From positions 20,565,411-20,629,410 of the forward strand of contig NC_067203.1 in NCBI RefSeq assembly GCF_026262505.1: a stretch of DNA of 64,000 bases, given 5' to 3'. A model generated the notes under the pieces. It did not search any database and was not told the origin of the DNA. It was given only the letters and a program-made list of their open reading frames with translations. This stretch comes from Trichomonas vaginalis G3. Lineage: Eukaryota; Parabasalia; Trichomonadida; Trichomonadidae. This document shows, in pieces, positions 10,106 through 19,824 of this stretch (within the stretch, counting starts at the first letter, position 1; every line of letters starts with the position of its first letter). The translations under genes were made by a program, and so were the position numbers.

Positions 10106-11053
10106 TTAAATATGTTTTAAACAAAACAAATAAAAACATCGTTTTCTTTTAAACTTACCTAAAAACTTTGTAGCCTTTGGGAGTTTTTCAATCAAAGTGA
10201 TTTTTGCAAATACATTTCCCTCGTTATTTGACTTAGGTGGAAAGGTCTCATTTCCTGGAATTGTCTGGGCAATGATGCCATTATAGCTAGTAACACCTCC
10301 TATATATCCAGAGCCGCCACCACCCTGGCCTCCATATGTTCCTTCAATTGTCAAACCGCCAAAATAACCGCCTCCACCACCGCCCGATGTTCCACCGCTT
10401 CTATATATTCCATTTTGGCCTAAGCCTTTTAAGTATCCGTATGTTTGTGATGCAGGTATTCCTACAGTTTCTCTTCCTCTTGGTGGAGCAGCTTCTAACC
10501 CACCGCCAAATGCAGGAGGAAGAGTCTCTCCCCATCCGGTATCAAATCCATTTCCCCCTGCACCACCAGCAACTATAACCCGGCTTTCTAGGTCTGTGCT
10601 ATTAATTCTCAAGTCTGTAGCACCTCCGCCACCACTCCCTTGGTCACCTGTATCCCGATCATCCCAGGTAGAGTCACCTCCACCATTATAACCGCCGTGA
10701 GGCAAAGTTGAAGAATCTATTTTACTGCTTTCTCCTTGACCTCCAATAAAAACAAATACAGTCGAAGGGTACTCTAGTATCAATACTCCTTGCGAATAAC
10801 CGCCTTGTCCGTTATTATGGCGAAAGTCTGTATTAGTATACGAAGATCCTCCATTTGCACCCCAAACTTCTACTTTATAAATTCCTGGTGCAAATTGAGA
10901 AGAATAATATGTGCAATCATAAGAAGATTGGCAAGGATAATAAATTGATGTTTCTCTAAAATTTATTACAAGATTAAGTACCCCTTTTGAGGCATCATGA
11001 AGTTCCCATACATTACTCTTAAATAATAACGCTCCAAACACAAAATTGCACAT
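10106..11053 (-). CDS. Glycine-rich WGANGG-family protein, copy 1
   Basis: 315 residues. After an N-terminal stretch (MCNFVFGALLFKSN, weakly signal-like) comes a compact module: TSIYYPCQSSYDCTYYSSQF, then GIYKVEVWGANGGSSYTN and a long Gly-rich region with GGGGATDLRIN, RVIVAGGAGGNGFDTG and SGGGGGGYFGG. This is the trichomonad glycine-rich (loricrin-like or ALK-like) repeat family, of unknown function and probably extracellular or surface-associated because of the conserved Cys pair. The tail is basic (KFLGKFKRKR) and then extends 10 residues further than in the paralogue at 35.0-35.8 kb. Its TAA stop is made by the TTAA that borders the neighbouring transposon. The paralogue is roughly 85% identical by eye. 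Confidence 0.85.
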   Translation of the reverse strand: MCNFVFGALLFKSNVWELHDASKGVLNLVINFRETSIYYPCQSSYDCTYYSSQFAPGIYKVEVWGANGGSSYTNTDFRHNNGQGGYSQGVLILEYPSTVFVFIGGQGESSKIDSSTLPHGGYNGGGDSTWDDRDTGDQGSGGGGATDLRINSTDLESRVIVAGGAGGNGFDTGWGETLPPAFGGGLEAAPPRGRETVGIPASQTYGYLKGLGQNGIYRSGGTSGGGGGGYFGGLTIEGTYGGQGGGGSGYIGGVTSYNGIIAQTIPGNETFPPKSNNEGNVFAKITLIEKLPKATKFLGKFKRKRCFYLFCLKHI

Positions 11054-11568
11054 TATAAAATAATTCGAATGTGGAACAAAATAGGGTGCTCTCTAGCATA
11101 TTTTTATTCGATTTTATGTGGTTTTAATGTTACCATAAGAAGTTATATCAATAGAAAGGTAAAGAAACACCTAATGTTAATACTTATCAAATAAATATAG
11201 CTATGCCATTATTAAACCGATTCTCAAAACTAGAAATGATTCGGAGTTAGTAATCCTTCATTTCAAAGAAACTGAAAGAACTTCGGTATTTGAGTGATGC
11301 TGAAGCTATATGTCACCTTTTGATTAACCTTAAATATTGGTTTATGTTATATTGGAACTCCTGAACAATGATTTTCCTTCAGCTCTAACCTCATCGAGCA
11401 TGATTTATACTTTGGATTGTAGCATATAATTGCACAAGATAAACCAAATAACTAATAATATAAATATTAAAAGGAGCATGTAGAATGTTTGCGGATATTG
11501 AGTATAACGATGAGCTTGATCTTATCTGCTGACAGATATTTCAATAATTTTTCGGAAGGAAATTGAGT
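11054..11568. other. Divergent intergenic region
   Basis: About 515 bases between divergent genes; promoter region for both. A TCAATA initiator-like string lies about 28 bases ahead of the rightward ATG. I see no RNA gene or repeat. Confidence 0.45.
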
Positions 11569-12906
11569 ATGAATCATATAAAAAGTGACAAGCGTAGAAT
11601 GGGTTCCTGGCTTTCACCTGATTTTTATGTTTGGCTGACAAATCATTCTGAACTGGTGCCTTTCATACAGGTAGAGTCATTTCCCGCCACTGTAAAAGGT
11701 AATGAAAAAAATAAAATTATTAAAAAATATAAACAGAATAAAGAATTATACGTAGAACAGCTGGCACAATTTTCATCAGAACAGCTTGTTCTTTCAGAAC
11801 CCGATCTATCTGATACTCAAAAACCCGAGTTTGATTCAGCAAAAAGAGCAGTTTGGCTTTATCACTTCATATGCTACATACGTTGGGAAATTTATAACCT
11901 ACAACTCACAGCATTTAATAAATCGCTTGAATCATGCTCATCAATCATCACTTTATTAACTTCGAATGATATTCCCGAGACTTTTAATGTAATCATAGAT
12001 TTACCTAGCTTGTATGTTTATCTATTGAGAGAAGATACTAAAGTTACTTCTTTAAGATGGAAATTTCAATTTACAGCAAATGAATATTCTCGATTTATTT
12101 CAGTTCCTGCAGCCCTTTCTAAGCTTAAACAGATCTTATACAATACTCTAGAGTTTTGCAAGAACCAAATCGATAAGAATTCCTCGTATTTTTATCCAAA
12201 TAACGCAGATCAAAGATTCCAACAGATTTTGCTTACAAAGAATTCCCCTGTATATCAAGATTTCGTAGATTTCATTAATACATTTTCAACTAAGCCAAAA
12301 AACCTTTATACGCCTTCACTTTTACAATTTTTCCAAAAATTTGCAAAAGTTTATGAACTAAATACAATGGAATACGTATCAATCGCAATGACTCTATTAA
12401 TGCGATCTGCATTCTCTTATTCCTACGAAAAAGACCCAGAATATTTTTATCCGAAAATAGATCTTAGAATGGACCCAAGAAAGTTCGTATGCAGTGACAT
12501 TTGTACAGAAGGTTCATTTTTGACGCCAGAAGACCTTGCAAAGCCAGTTTTGGACGTATTTTTCACAGATGATTTCAGAAGTCCCGTTCTTCACATAGAA
12601 TTCGCTGCTTTGTATGTTAACCCTATTGACGCCTTGTTTGAGATCCACGAAGCAATAAAAGTGACCCAAAGAATAATTTTGACAAAATTAAAACGAGAAA
12701 ATTGTAAAGTTCTCGCTTTTGAAGAGTTATTTGGCCCTTTGGCCGGAGTCGCTCTTTGTACTACGGATTTCCTTTCTTTGGGCCATTACGTGATTAATTT
12801 TGCTCCTGCAACAGAACTGAGTCCTGATTTAGACTACACACTAGCTACTGTTAAAGCACTGATAAAGTTTATGGAAACTGACCTTTCAAAAAAATTATTG
12901 AAATAA
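11569..12906 (+). CDS. VPS9-like domain protein (probable Rab5-type exchange factor)
   Basis: 445 residues from the first ATG (MNHIKSDKRR); an upstream TTG in the same frame is not a credible start. The N-terminal 250 residues are helical and unrecognised. The C-terminal 170 residues follow the VPS9 pattern: a conserved helix pair around DVFFTDDFRSPVLHIEF, then ALYVNPIDALFEIHEAI, FEELFGPLAGVALCTTDF and an ending like the VPS9 YxLTxLEAAVxFIE helix (LDYTLATVKALIKFME). VPS9 domains catalyse GDP-GTP exchange on Rab5/Rab21 GTPases at early endosomes. The Asp and Tyr positions typical of the catalytic surface cannot be aligned confidently by eye, so the domain call is tentative. The stop codon forms TAAA, the trichomonad-type poly(A) signal. 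Confidence 0.6.
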   Translation: MNHIKSDKRRMGSWLSPDFYVWLTNHSELVPFIQVESFPATVKGNEKNKIIKKYKQNKELYVEQLAQFSSEQLVLSEPDLSDTQKPEFDSAKRAVWLYHFICYIRWEIYNLQLTAFNKSLESCSSIITLLTSNDIPETFNVIIDLPSLYVYLLREDTKVTSLRWKFQFTANEYSRFISVPAALSKLKQILYNTLEFCKNQIDKNSSYFYPNNADQRFQQILLTKNSPVYQDFVDFINTFSTKPKNLYTPSLLQFFQKFAKVYELNTMEYVSIAMTLLMRSAFSYSYEKDPEYFYPKIDLRMDPRKFVCSDICTEGSFLTPEDLAKPVLDVFFTDDFRSPVLHIEFAALYVNPIDALFEIHEAIKVTQRIILTKLKRENCKVLAFEELFGPLAGVALCTTDFLSLGHYVINFAPATELSPDLDYTLATVKALIKFMETDLSKKLLK

Positions 12907-13478
12907 ATGTTTGAATTTTTACGAATGTTTGTAAATTTAATTATATGAATTATACATTTTTACACAATTCTATATTGTTTGATATTGAAGATTCATATTT
13001 TTATGCTGAAGAAAATGATAAATTATTATTCATGATTTCTTTTAAATACATTGGCTGCATATATGATGTTGATGATGTATATGCATTTACTAAAATTGAT
13101 TATTTCATTACATTGATGTGGTGTTTTTTGAAATTAGATTAAATCAGACGCATTAATGAAGAATAAGCTTGGATATTTCGTAGTTTAATTTTATATTATA
13201 ATATGTGTCCTTTATTAATTAGAAGAAGATGCGACAGAATATAAACATGTACAATATATTGAGAGTAATTTCTTCATAAATATACCTCATTGGTTGAATC
13301 GGCAATTTTTATATCAAAAAAAGGGTATGATTATCATCACGCAAGAATATTATGATTACACAATTAAGATATCAATGAGATAGACAAAAACTTTTTGAAG
13401 TTATTTGGTAAGGGAGTATTAATTAAAATCATAAGATATTTCCTTTTATGATGGCTTCAAAAAAATGAGACTTTTATA
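12907..13478. other. Intergenic region left of the foldback transposon
   Basis: About 570 AT-rich bases with no convincing gene. A 65-codon frame at 12,945-13,142 is low-complexity and unsupported. The last bases, just before the TA at 13,477-13,478, are what originally followed the stop codon of the ankyrin gene now on the far side of the transposon. Confidence 0.5.
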
Positions 13479-14503
13479 TGGCAGTCCCAACGGGAACCGC
13501 GGTAATTTACCGAGGTTTCCGCACATCGGTTCCTTTTTTTAGGAATTTTTTAGATTAAAAAATATGCTTTGTAAATCATTTTTTGTAAATCGGCAAAAAT
13601 TTGGAAATATTCTGACGACAATAAATCTGGGAATAGTATTTTAAATACGAGAACAACCTATTTAAAAGTGTTTCGCTCGATTTTGTATAATTTCAAATTT
13701 TCGCATATAGCTTTCCGTGAATTACCGTGATTTTACCGCCACATCAATAGTTTACGACACTTTTTCCGTAAATTGAGTAGTTTACTGCACTTTTTCCGTA
13801 AAATTGAGTTACGGGAATCTGTAAGATTACTGTACCTCACTTCTAGTTGAAAATAGCATTAGTATATAATAAATAGATATATTATTCATATTTTTGATTT
13901 TGAATTACGGGAAAAGTGAGTTCAGAACTTCCAATTATTATTTGATTAATTATGTTAAAAATACTATAAGGAATTAAAATACATAATGTTGAAATTTGAA
14001 TTACGGAAAAAGTGAGGGTGAAAGTGAAGTGAAAAAGTAAGATATTTTTTGTTGAAATAATCATAGTTGTACAATTTTGAAACTATATGTAAAGCTATAA
14101 ATTGAATAAATTCAAAAACAAAAATTGTTTATTCTTATTAATAAATTTATATTAATCAATATTTGAACAACCCGTAATTAAAATTGAATTCATCTTAAAA
14201 TTTAATCCATACGTTAATTTTTAATTTGCTCGGCGAATGCCGAGCTTCCCTACTTCTCTTGTCATTCCTTCAAAAACTCTAATCTCATCGCACTTACAAA
14301 CATCATGATTTGATGTATTGTCGAGAAATCTTAGACCTGTTTGTCATTTGATTATAGCATTTGAAAGTCATCTCGAAAATCGATTAACAAGACAATTTCC
14401 CAAACATCTACATACAAGTAGATGATGGTAAACCCATTAGAGTTGTTTTGCTATGATTCCTCCAATCTTATGATGAGAAAAATCATATCAAAAAGCTCTA
14501 ATC
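13479..14503 (+). repeat. Left arm of the foldback transposon
   Basis: Inverted partner of 15,479-16,498. It includes a perfect 8-base palindromic stem CTCGGCGAATGCCGAG near 14,229-14,244 and ends in one of the four hairpin repeats of the centre. Confidence 0.88.
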
Positions 14504-14855
14504 GAACATTCTACACAGCTTAGCATCCAGCTAGTTCCAAGTAATGCGATTACAACATCAACGGCCAAAGCCTTTCAGAGTCCTTTAATCATTTCTTCTC
14601 ATCTCAATGTGAAGTGGCCCCAAACGAACTACAAGCTGACGTTACAACGCATTACAACCCGGTTAATACGAGCATATACATTAGAGCTGCTTGTTATGAT
14701 CTCCCTCATCAATTGATGAGAGATCTCATTATGAAGCAGCTCCAATCGAACTAAAAACCTACATACAAATGAGTGAAAACAAACTCATTAGAGTTGTGTT
14801 GCTTTGATTTCTCTCATCAGAAGATGAGAGATTACCAGAACAAAACAACTCTAAT
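14436..14855 (+). repeat. Three diverged hairpin repeats in the transposon centre
   Basis: Imperfect palindromes of 67-69 bases at 14,436-14,502, 14,680-14,746 and 14,787-14,855. Each opens ATTAGAGYTG, has CTCATC facing GATGAGA or a variant at the middle, and closes with CTCTAAT or CTCCAAT. A fourth copy, the inverted partner of the first, lies at 15,481-15,548. Copies one and three also share flanking sequence (CTACATACAA before and CTACACA after), so a unit of about 350 bp has been duplicated and has diverged. Confidence 0.75.
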
Positions 14856-15193
14856 CAAACTTTCTACACAACTCAGCACAGTATCAATGCAAAGTAATGC
14901 GTCTGTATCGTTAACAAGCAAAGTTGTTTCGGGTCCTTCCATTTTGGAAGAATTCGGAACAACTTTGCGAATTGATAGTGTAAACCCATATACATGAAAG
15001 CGTGCATGCATAAAGACAGGTATTGTCAGCAAATGACTACCTGCCCAGCTATGAGTGATCAGAGAATTACCATCTCAGGCTTTTTGAGAACGTTTCAGCC
15101 AGGACCCTCGTATGTTGACTGTGAGAAAGGCATCCTTTATCTGAAATAGATGCTTTTCCAACAATCAAATTCGAAGATCTTCGACGTTGTTGT

Positions 15194-15276
15194 AAAAAGA
15201 GAAGGAGAAGGAAAGAAGAGGAAGGAGAGGAAGAAGGAGAGGAAAAGAAGAAGAAAAAAGAAAAAAAAAAGAAGGG
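15194..15276 (+). repeat. 83-base pure purine tract
   Basis: Every base from 15,194 to 15,276 is A or G, as GAAGGA/GAAGAG-type repeats ending in an A-run. Such a mirror-like polypurine run can adopt triplex (H-DNA) structure; here it lies in the non-coding centre of the foldback element. Confidence 0.9.
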
Positions 15277-15337
15277 CATATTAAATATAATGCGCACGTA
15301 ATAGTGCCGAGGCGCGATTTTTTTGACCCTATATTAC

Positions 15338-15480
15338 CGCACGGCAATGTTTTTCTCGATTTTGTACAGCCCTAGACTTTTATATATAAAATTTTAATGT
15401 ATAAATAAACATGAAATAAGGTAATTAGCAAATCAATTTTATATAGGGCTGTACAAAATCGGGAAAAACATTGCCGTGCG
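15338..15480. repeat. Small nested inverted repeat (MITE-like)
   Basis: Arms of about 36 bp, 15,338-15,373 and 15,445-15,480, match as inverted copies with one or two differences (CGCACGGCAATG at the outer ends, GTACAGCCCTA at the inner). About 71 AT-rich bases separate them. It abuts the right arm of the foldback element and may be a separate miniature element or part of its internal structure. Confidence 0.7.
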
Positions 15481-16498
15481 ATTAGAGCTGTTTTGATATG
15501 ATTTTTCTCATCATAAGATTGGAGGAATCATAGCAAAACAACTCTAATGGGTTTACCATCATCTACTTGTATGTAGATGTTTGGAAATTGTCTTGTTAAT
15601 CGATTTTCGAGATGACTTTCAAATGCTATAATCAAATGACAAACAGGCTAAGATTTCTCGACAACATCAAATCATGATGTTTGTAAGTGCGATGAGATTA
15701 GAGTTTTTGAAGGAATGACAAGAGAAGTAGGGAAGCTCGGCATTCGCCGAGCAAATTAAAAATTAACGTATGGATTAAATTTTAAGATGAATTCAATTTT
15801 AATTACGGGTTGTTCAAATATTGATTAATATAAATTTATTAATAAGAATAAACAATTTTTTTTTGAATTTATTCAATTTATAGCTTTACATTATAGTTTC
15901 AAAATTGTACAACTATGATTATTTCAACAAAAAATATCTTACTTTTTCACTTCACTTTCACCCCACTTTTTCCGTAATTCAAATTTCAACATTATGTATT
16001 TAATTCCTTATAGTATTTTTAACATAATTAATCAAATAATAATTGGAAGTTCTGAACTCACTTTTCCCGTAATTCAAAATCAAAAATATGAATAATATAT
16101 CTATTTATTATATACTAATGCTATTTTCAACTAGAAGTGAGGTACAGTAATCTTACAGATTCCCGTAACTCAATTTTACGGAAAAAGTGCAGTAAACTAC
16201 TCAATTTACGGAAAAAGTGTCGTAAACTATTGATGTGGCGGTAAAATCACGGTAATTCACGGAAAGCTATATGCGAAAATTTGAAATTATACAAAATCGA
16301 GCGAAACACTTTTAAATAGGTTGTTCTCGTATTTAAAATACTATTCCCAGATTTATTGTCGTCAGAATATTTCCAAATTTTTGCCGATTTACAAAAAATG
16401 ATTTACAAAGCATATTTTTTAATCTAAAAAATTCCTAAAAAAAGGAACCGATGTGCGGAAACCTCGGTAAATTACCGCGGTTCCCGTTGGGACTGCCA
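15479..16498 (-). repeat. Right arm of the foldback transposon
   Basis: Inverted partner of 13,479-14,503. Its outermost 27 bases (16,472-16,498) are translated as the last eight codons and stop of the ankyrin gene. Confidence 0.88.
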
Positions 16499-18673
16499 TA
16501 ATTTTATAGCTCTATATGCTAATGAATTAGAAGTGTCTTTAATATATCTTGTTAAACCAAATGTTGAAATGAGTTCTTTCAAATTCATGTTCTGTTTTGC
16601 ATAACTTATTGGTGATATACCCTTACGATCAATTAAATTTGGATTTGCTTTATATGAGAGCAGAATTTTAATTGATTCTATATATCCTACCATCGATGCA
16701 AAGTGCAACGGAGTCTGATCTAAGATATTAAGGGAATTAACCCTAGCACCATTATCAATGAGAAATTTTATGACTCCAATACTACCATTAATTGCAGCAA
16801 TATGAAGTGGTGTATTTCCACAAATATCTTTTGCATTGATCCGTCCTCTTTGGGCCAATAGGATTTTGGCAATTTCTATATTATTATTTTTGGCAGCATA
16901 GTGAAGAGGCGCTTTTCCATATTTATCTTTTGCATTTGTATTTGCACCAGTTGAAATCAGAATTTGAGCTGTTTCTATATTGCCATTTTCAACTGCATAA
17001 TGAAGTGGAGTTTTATTTTCAATATCTTTTATATCAATATCTGCTCTTGATGCAATAAGAATTTCAACAAATTCTTTTTTCTTGGCATATGCGGCATAAT
17101 GTAAAGGAGTTCTTCCATTTTTATCTTTAGCATCGAGATATGAACCCTTTAAAATAAGTAAATTACCAACTTCTTGGCAATTATTAATTGAAGCATAATG
17201 AAGGGGAGTTTTTCCATCTTTGTTTTTTGCGTTTACATTTGCATCATGTAATATGAGAAGTTCTGTAATTTCAACATTGTTTCTTTCGGCTGCAAAATGA
17301 AGAGCAGTTTGGAAATTAATATCATATGAATTTGCATTGGCTCCATGAGTAAATAGTAGCTTGATTATTTTTATATTATTATTATCGACTGCATAATGAA
17401 GTGGAGTTTTTCCATAATAATGGTCTTTGAGACAAACTTTTGCTCCACGTGAAAGTAGAGCTTGAACAGAATCTATGTGATTATGTATTGTTGCATAATG
17501 AAGCGCTGTTTTTCCGAGAACATCTTTTGCATTCATGTTTGCTCCTTGAGAAATAAGTTCATTTATTAATTCTAAATCATTTCTTTCGGCAGCTTGATGA
17601 AGAAATGTTTTTCCATTTTCTTTTTGTTTATCTAAATTTGCGCCAATTGAAGCAATAAGTTCTATTAATTCATAACATTTATTATTAATTGTTATGGAAA
17701 TTGCCTTTTGCTTGTCGATCTTCTCAATGAATTTGTTTGATTTTAAGAAAAAGAAATTCACCAAAGAAGGAATTGCAAATAACAAAGAGCAATAAAAACA
17801 ATTTGGAGAATCAATTGAATTCATATCAAATTTTTCATTCATATATACAAAAAATGCAGATATGTTTTTAAATTTTGCACAGTAATTGATATCTATTTGT
17901 AAATTATATTCATTCATCAAGAATGTAACAAAGTCAATGTTGTGTGAAATGATTGCATATTTCATGCATTTTTCATTTGGTTTTTGATATTTTAAACATT
18001 CATTCAATATATCTGGGACACCACTGATAAATGAATATTGAAGACATTTCTTTGTGACATTTGATTTATATTCTGTCCTCAAATACTTGAAGCATTTTAC
18101 AGCTCCATGAAGGCAACAGAATTCAAGTAAAGTGAATTTCCTTAGAGATACTTTTGATTGTTTGTCAAACTTCCCTGTGAAAAACAATGCATTTAAATGA
18201 TTTAAATTTGTGCTATGAAGTTCAGTAGATGAAATAAACAATGTTATATCATCGTAAATAATTGCATTGATCATTGGAATTTCGTAATCATTATCACCAA
18301 GAAAAGGGGGACTGGTTTGATAAGGATTATTATAACATCTATTTTCGAATATCATTTTAAATTCCTTGTATAAAAAGAAGTAGAGGGTTGAGTTGCAATT
18401 ATCAAGACTTTGCAAATTATAGTCATCGATGATCCATTTAATAATCAGTAGATATGACTTAAAAACATGATACCTCGAAAGCATTACATCATATAATATT
18501 GAAATTATCCTAGTTGGTGAATAAACTTGGCGATTAATCAAATTGCGTTTAATTATATAATAAACTTTCTCAACTTCTCCTTGATTAGTTGTATTTAGTT
18601 TATATATAGTGTCGATTGCATCAATGTAATTTCCAAACTCCGTGATGAATTGGTCGAAATTGTATTCAGTCAT
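16472..18673 (-). CDS. Ankyrin-repeat protein with DUF3447-type N-terminal region
   Basis: 733 residues from the ATG at 18,673 (the codon before it is GTG). Residues 1-340 are the helical, Asn/Phe/Tyr-rich region that precedes ankyrin repeats in the large trichomonad family (DUF3447-like). From about 350 to 695 I count eleven ankyrin units, each with a TPLHYA-type signature (for example KTFLHQA, KTPLHYA, NTPLHIA, QTPLHFA, then a degenerate SPISYA). These are protein-binding scaffolds; partners unknown. The last eight residues (WQSQREPR) and stop are encoded by the inserted transposon. Before insertion the frame would have ended at AYRAIKL followed directly by TAA, so the insertion added a short tail without damaging the repeats. 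Confidence 0.92.
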   Translation of the reverse strand: MTEYNFDQFITEFGNYIDAIDTIYKLNTTNQGEVEKVYYIIKRNLINRQVYSPTRIISILYDVMLSRYHVFKSYLLIIKWIIDDYNLQSLDNCNSTLYFFLYKEFKMIFENRCYNNPYQTSPPFLGDNDYEIPMINAIIYDDITLFISSTELHSTNLNHLNALFFTGKFDKQSKVSLRKFTLLEFCCLHGAVKCFKYLRTEYKSNVTKKCLQYSFISGVPDILNECLKYQKPNEKCMKYAIISHNIDFVTFLMNEYNLQIDINYCAKFKNISAFFVYMNEKFDMNSIDSPNCFYCSLLFAIPSLVNFFFLKSNKFIEKIDKQKAISITINNKCYELIELIASIGANLDKQKENGKTFLHQAAERNDLELINELISQGANMNAKDVLGKTALHYATIHNHIDSVQALLSRGAKVCLKDHYYGKTPLHYAVDNNNIKIIKLLFTHGANANSYDINFQTALHFAAERNNVEITELLILHDANVNAKNKDGKTPLHYASINNCQEVGNLLILKGSYLDAKDKNGRTPLHYAAYAKKKEFVEILIASRADIDIKDIENKTPLHYAVENGNIETAQILISTGANTNAKDKYGKAPLHYAAKNNNIEIAKILLAQRGRINAKDICGNTPLHIAAINGSIGVIKFLIDNGARVNSLNILDQTPLHFASMVGYIESIKILLSYKANPNLIDRKGISPISYAKQNMNLKELISTFGLTRYIKDTSNSLAYRAIKLWQSQREPR

Positions 18674-19167
18674 CACAAAGAATTTGTCAAAAAATATAAT
18701 AAAATTATTTTATTATTATCTAGTAAACTATGCATCTTTGGATTCTATAAATACAGACTTAAATTAATTTAAGATTAATTAATCATTCAAAATACAAACA
18801 TTCTTATCATTTATTTGGATCAAAAAATCTATTTAAAGTGATTTTAAGTGAAAAAGATGTTGTAATTATCAATATTAATAATGAACACATAAATATTAGA
18901 ATAAAATGATGGCCAATGAGATGTATGATACTGCTGTAAATGTGTGTGCTTTGGTTTAAGCTTAATCTTTCATTGCTCTTTAAATCTGCCAAAACGAAGT
19001 TTACAATTTGTAAAGTTATTCCAAAATTTAGAGAACTGACATTTTTAGTTTTTCGTATGATTAGTAAAGGAGTTCTTATTTTGCGAAGGTAATGATAAAT
19101 AAAAAAAATTGAGAGAATTACTATTTTAGGAGTTTAAAACAAATAATGATGCCATATTTTGTAATTT
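18674..19167. other. Intergenic region
   Basis: About 490 AT-rich bases upstream of the ankyrin gene and downstream of the small tail-anchored gene. A 61-codon hydrophobic frame at 18,807-18,992 has no ATG and is not supported. Nothing else seen. Confidence 0.45.
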
Positions 19168-19404
19168 TTAAACAAGGCTTTTAATTCGCACTACAAAAGC
19201 AGCAACGGCAATTAGAAATGTAAGGACGTATAAGAATTTAACCCAAGTTGGAAGTCCATGGTGTTGATGCTTTTGAAATTTTTTCTTGTCTGGCATCTTG
19301 CCTTCATTTTTAAGAATTTGCTCGAGCTCTTTAGCTTCATTAATTTTTTCCTCGATCTGTGCACTTGTAATACGATCGCTATCGCTATCTACAGATTCCG
19401 TCAT
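19168..19404 (-). CDS. Small tail-anchored membrane protein
   Basis: 78 residues: an acidic N-terminus (MTESVDSDSDR), a charged helical middle (EEKINEAKELEQILKNEG), a Lys/His-rich patch (KKKFQKHQHHG) and a single C-terminal membrane segment (about 52-72, VKFLYVLTFLIAVAAFVVRI) with a four-residue end. This is the topology of tail-anchored ER or organelle proteins. A TCATA initiator-like sequence lies 13 bases ahead of the ATG, which supports a real gene. Family not recognised. Confidence 0.65.
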   Translation of the reverse strand: MTESVDSDSDRITSAQIEEKINEAKELEQILKNEGKMPDKKKFQKHQHHGLPTWVKFLYVLTFLIAVAAFVVRIKSLV

Positions 19405-19824
19405 TTATTTTTTTATGAAAAAAATCAGCTTTCATTCAATTTTTTTTACTTTACATTTAGTCATTTTGATTATTCATTGATCAGGTCAAAGAATTTACTG
19501 TGCATGTGCATAGCTAAATTTTGCTGTCTTTTTTATGATTTGCTATTGTCTCACAACATTTTATTGCAAATCGGAAAACCAGCCTAGTAATCATATACAC
19601 TATGCTCGCATTTATCAGTCTTGGTGTACTCGAACTTATACATTGAAATTTCAAAATCTCGCTTATTGCAATTAAAGAGATATTTCTATTTCCAATAATA
19701 TTTTTGTAGTATGTGAACAAATGATTTTATCCTTTCCTTCCAGAAGCTCAAAAATTGCATGAGTTTTATCCGAGATTTTTTCTAAAATTTTAATTGAGAA
19801 CACATTGAAAATATAGAATTCAAA
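19405..19824. other. Divergent intergenic region
   Basis: About 420 AT-rich bases between the divergent tail-anchored gene and HMG-CoA synthase; promoters for both. Short overlapping frames here either lack an ATG or look like shadows. Confidence 0.45.

Larger units (their letters stand above)
13479..16498. mobile_element. 3.0-kb foldback DNA transposon with about 1-kb inverted arms, TA target site
   Basis: Arms of about 1,025 bp (13,479-14,503) and 1,020 bp (15,479-16,498) are near-perfect inverted copies starting TGGCAGTCCCAACGGGAACC. Each end is bordered by TA (13,477-13,478 and 16,499-16,500). The 975-bp centre has no transposase frame. Removing the element and one TA restores an uninterrupted host junction at the ankyrin gene's stop codon, which proves the borders. 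TA duplication points to the Tc1/mariner group; arms this long are commoner in Mutator-like or foldback elements, so the superfamily is unsettled. Arms differ by few bases, so insertion is recent or the arms are kept alike by conversion. Confidence 0.88.

Noticed and set aside
12945-13142. 65-codon plus-strand frame
   Set aside because: Low-complexity AT-rich frame in an intergenic region, no motif and no initiator-like sequence.
14773-15347. Short frames on both strands inside the foldback transposon
   Set aside because: They translate hairpin repeats and the purine tract (poly-Phe/Ser), not a transposase.
18807-18992. 61-codon hydrophobic minus-strand frame
   Set aside because: Begins with TTG and has no ATG before its hydrophobic part; AT-rich DNA often gives such runs.
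19514-19720. 68-codon minus-strand frame in a promoter region
   Set aside because: No ATG start and no recognisable features.
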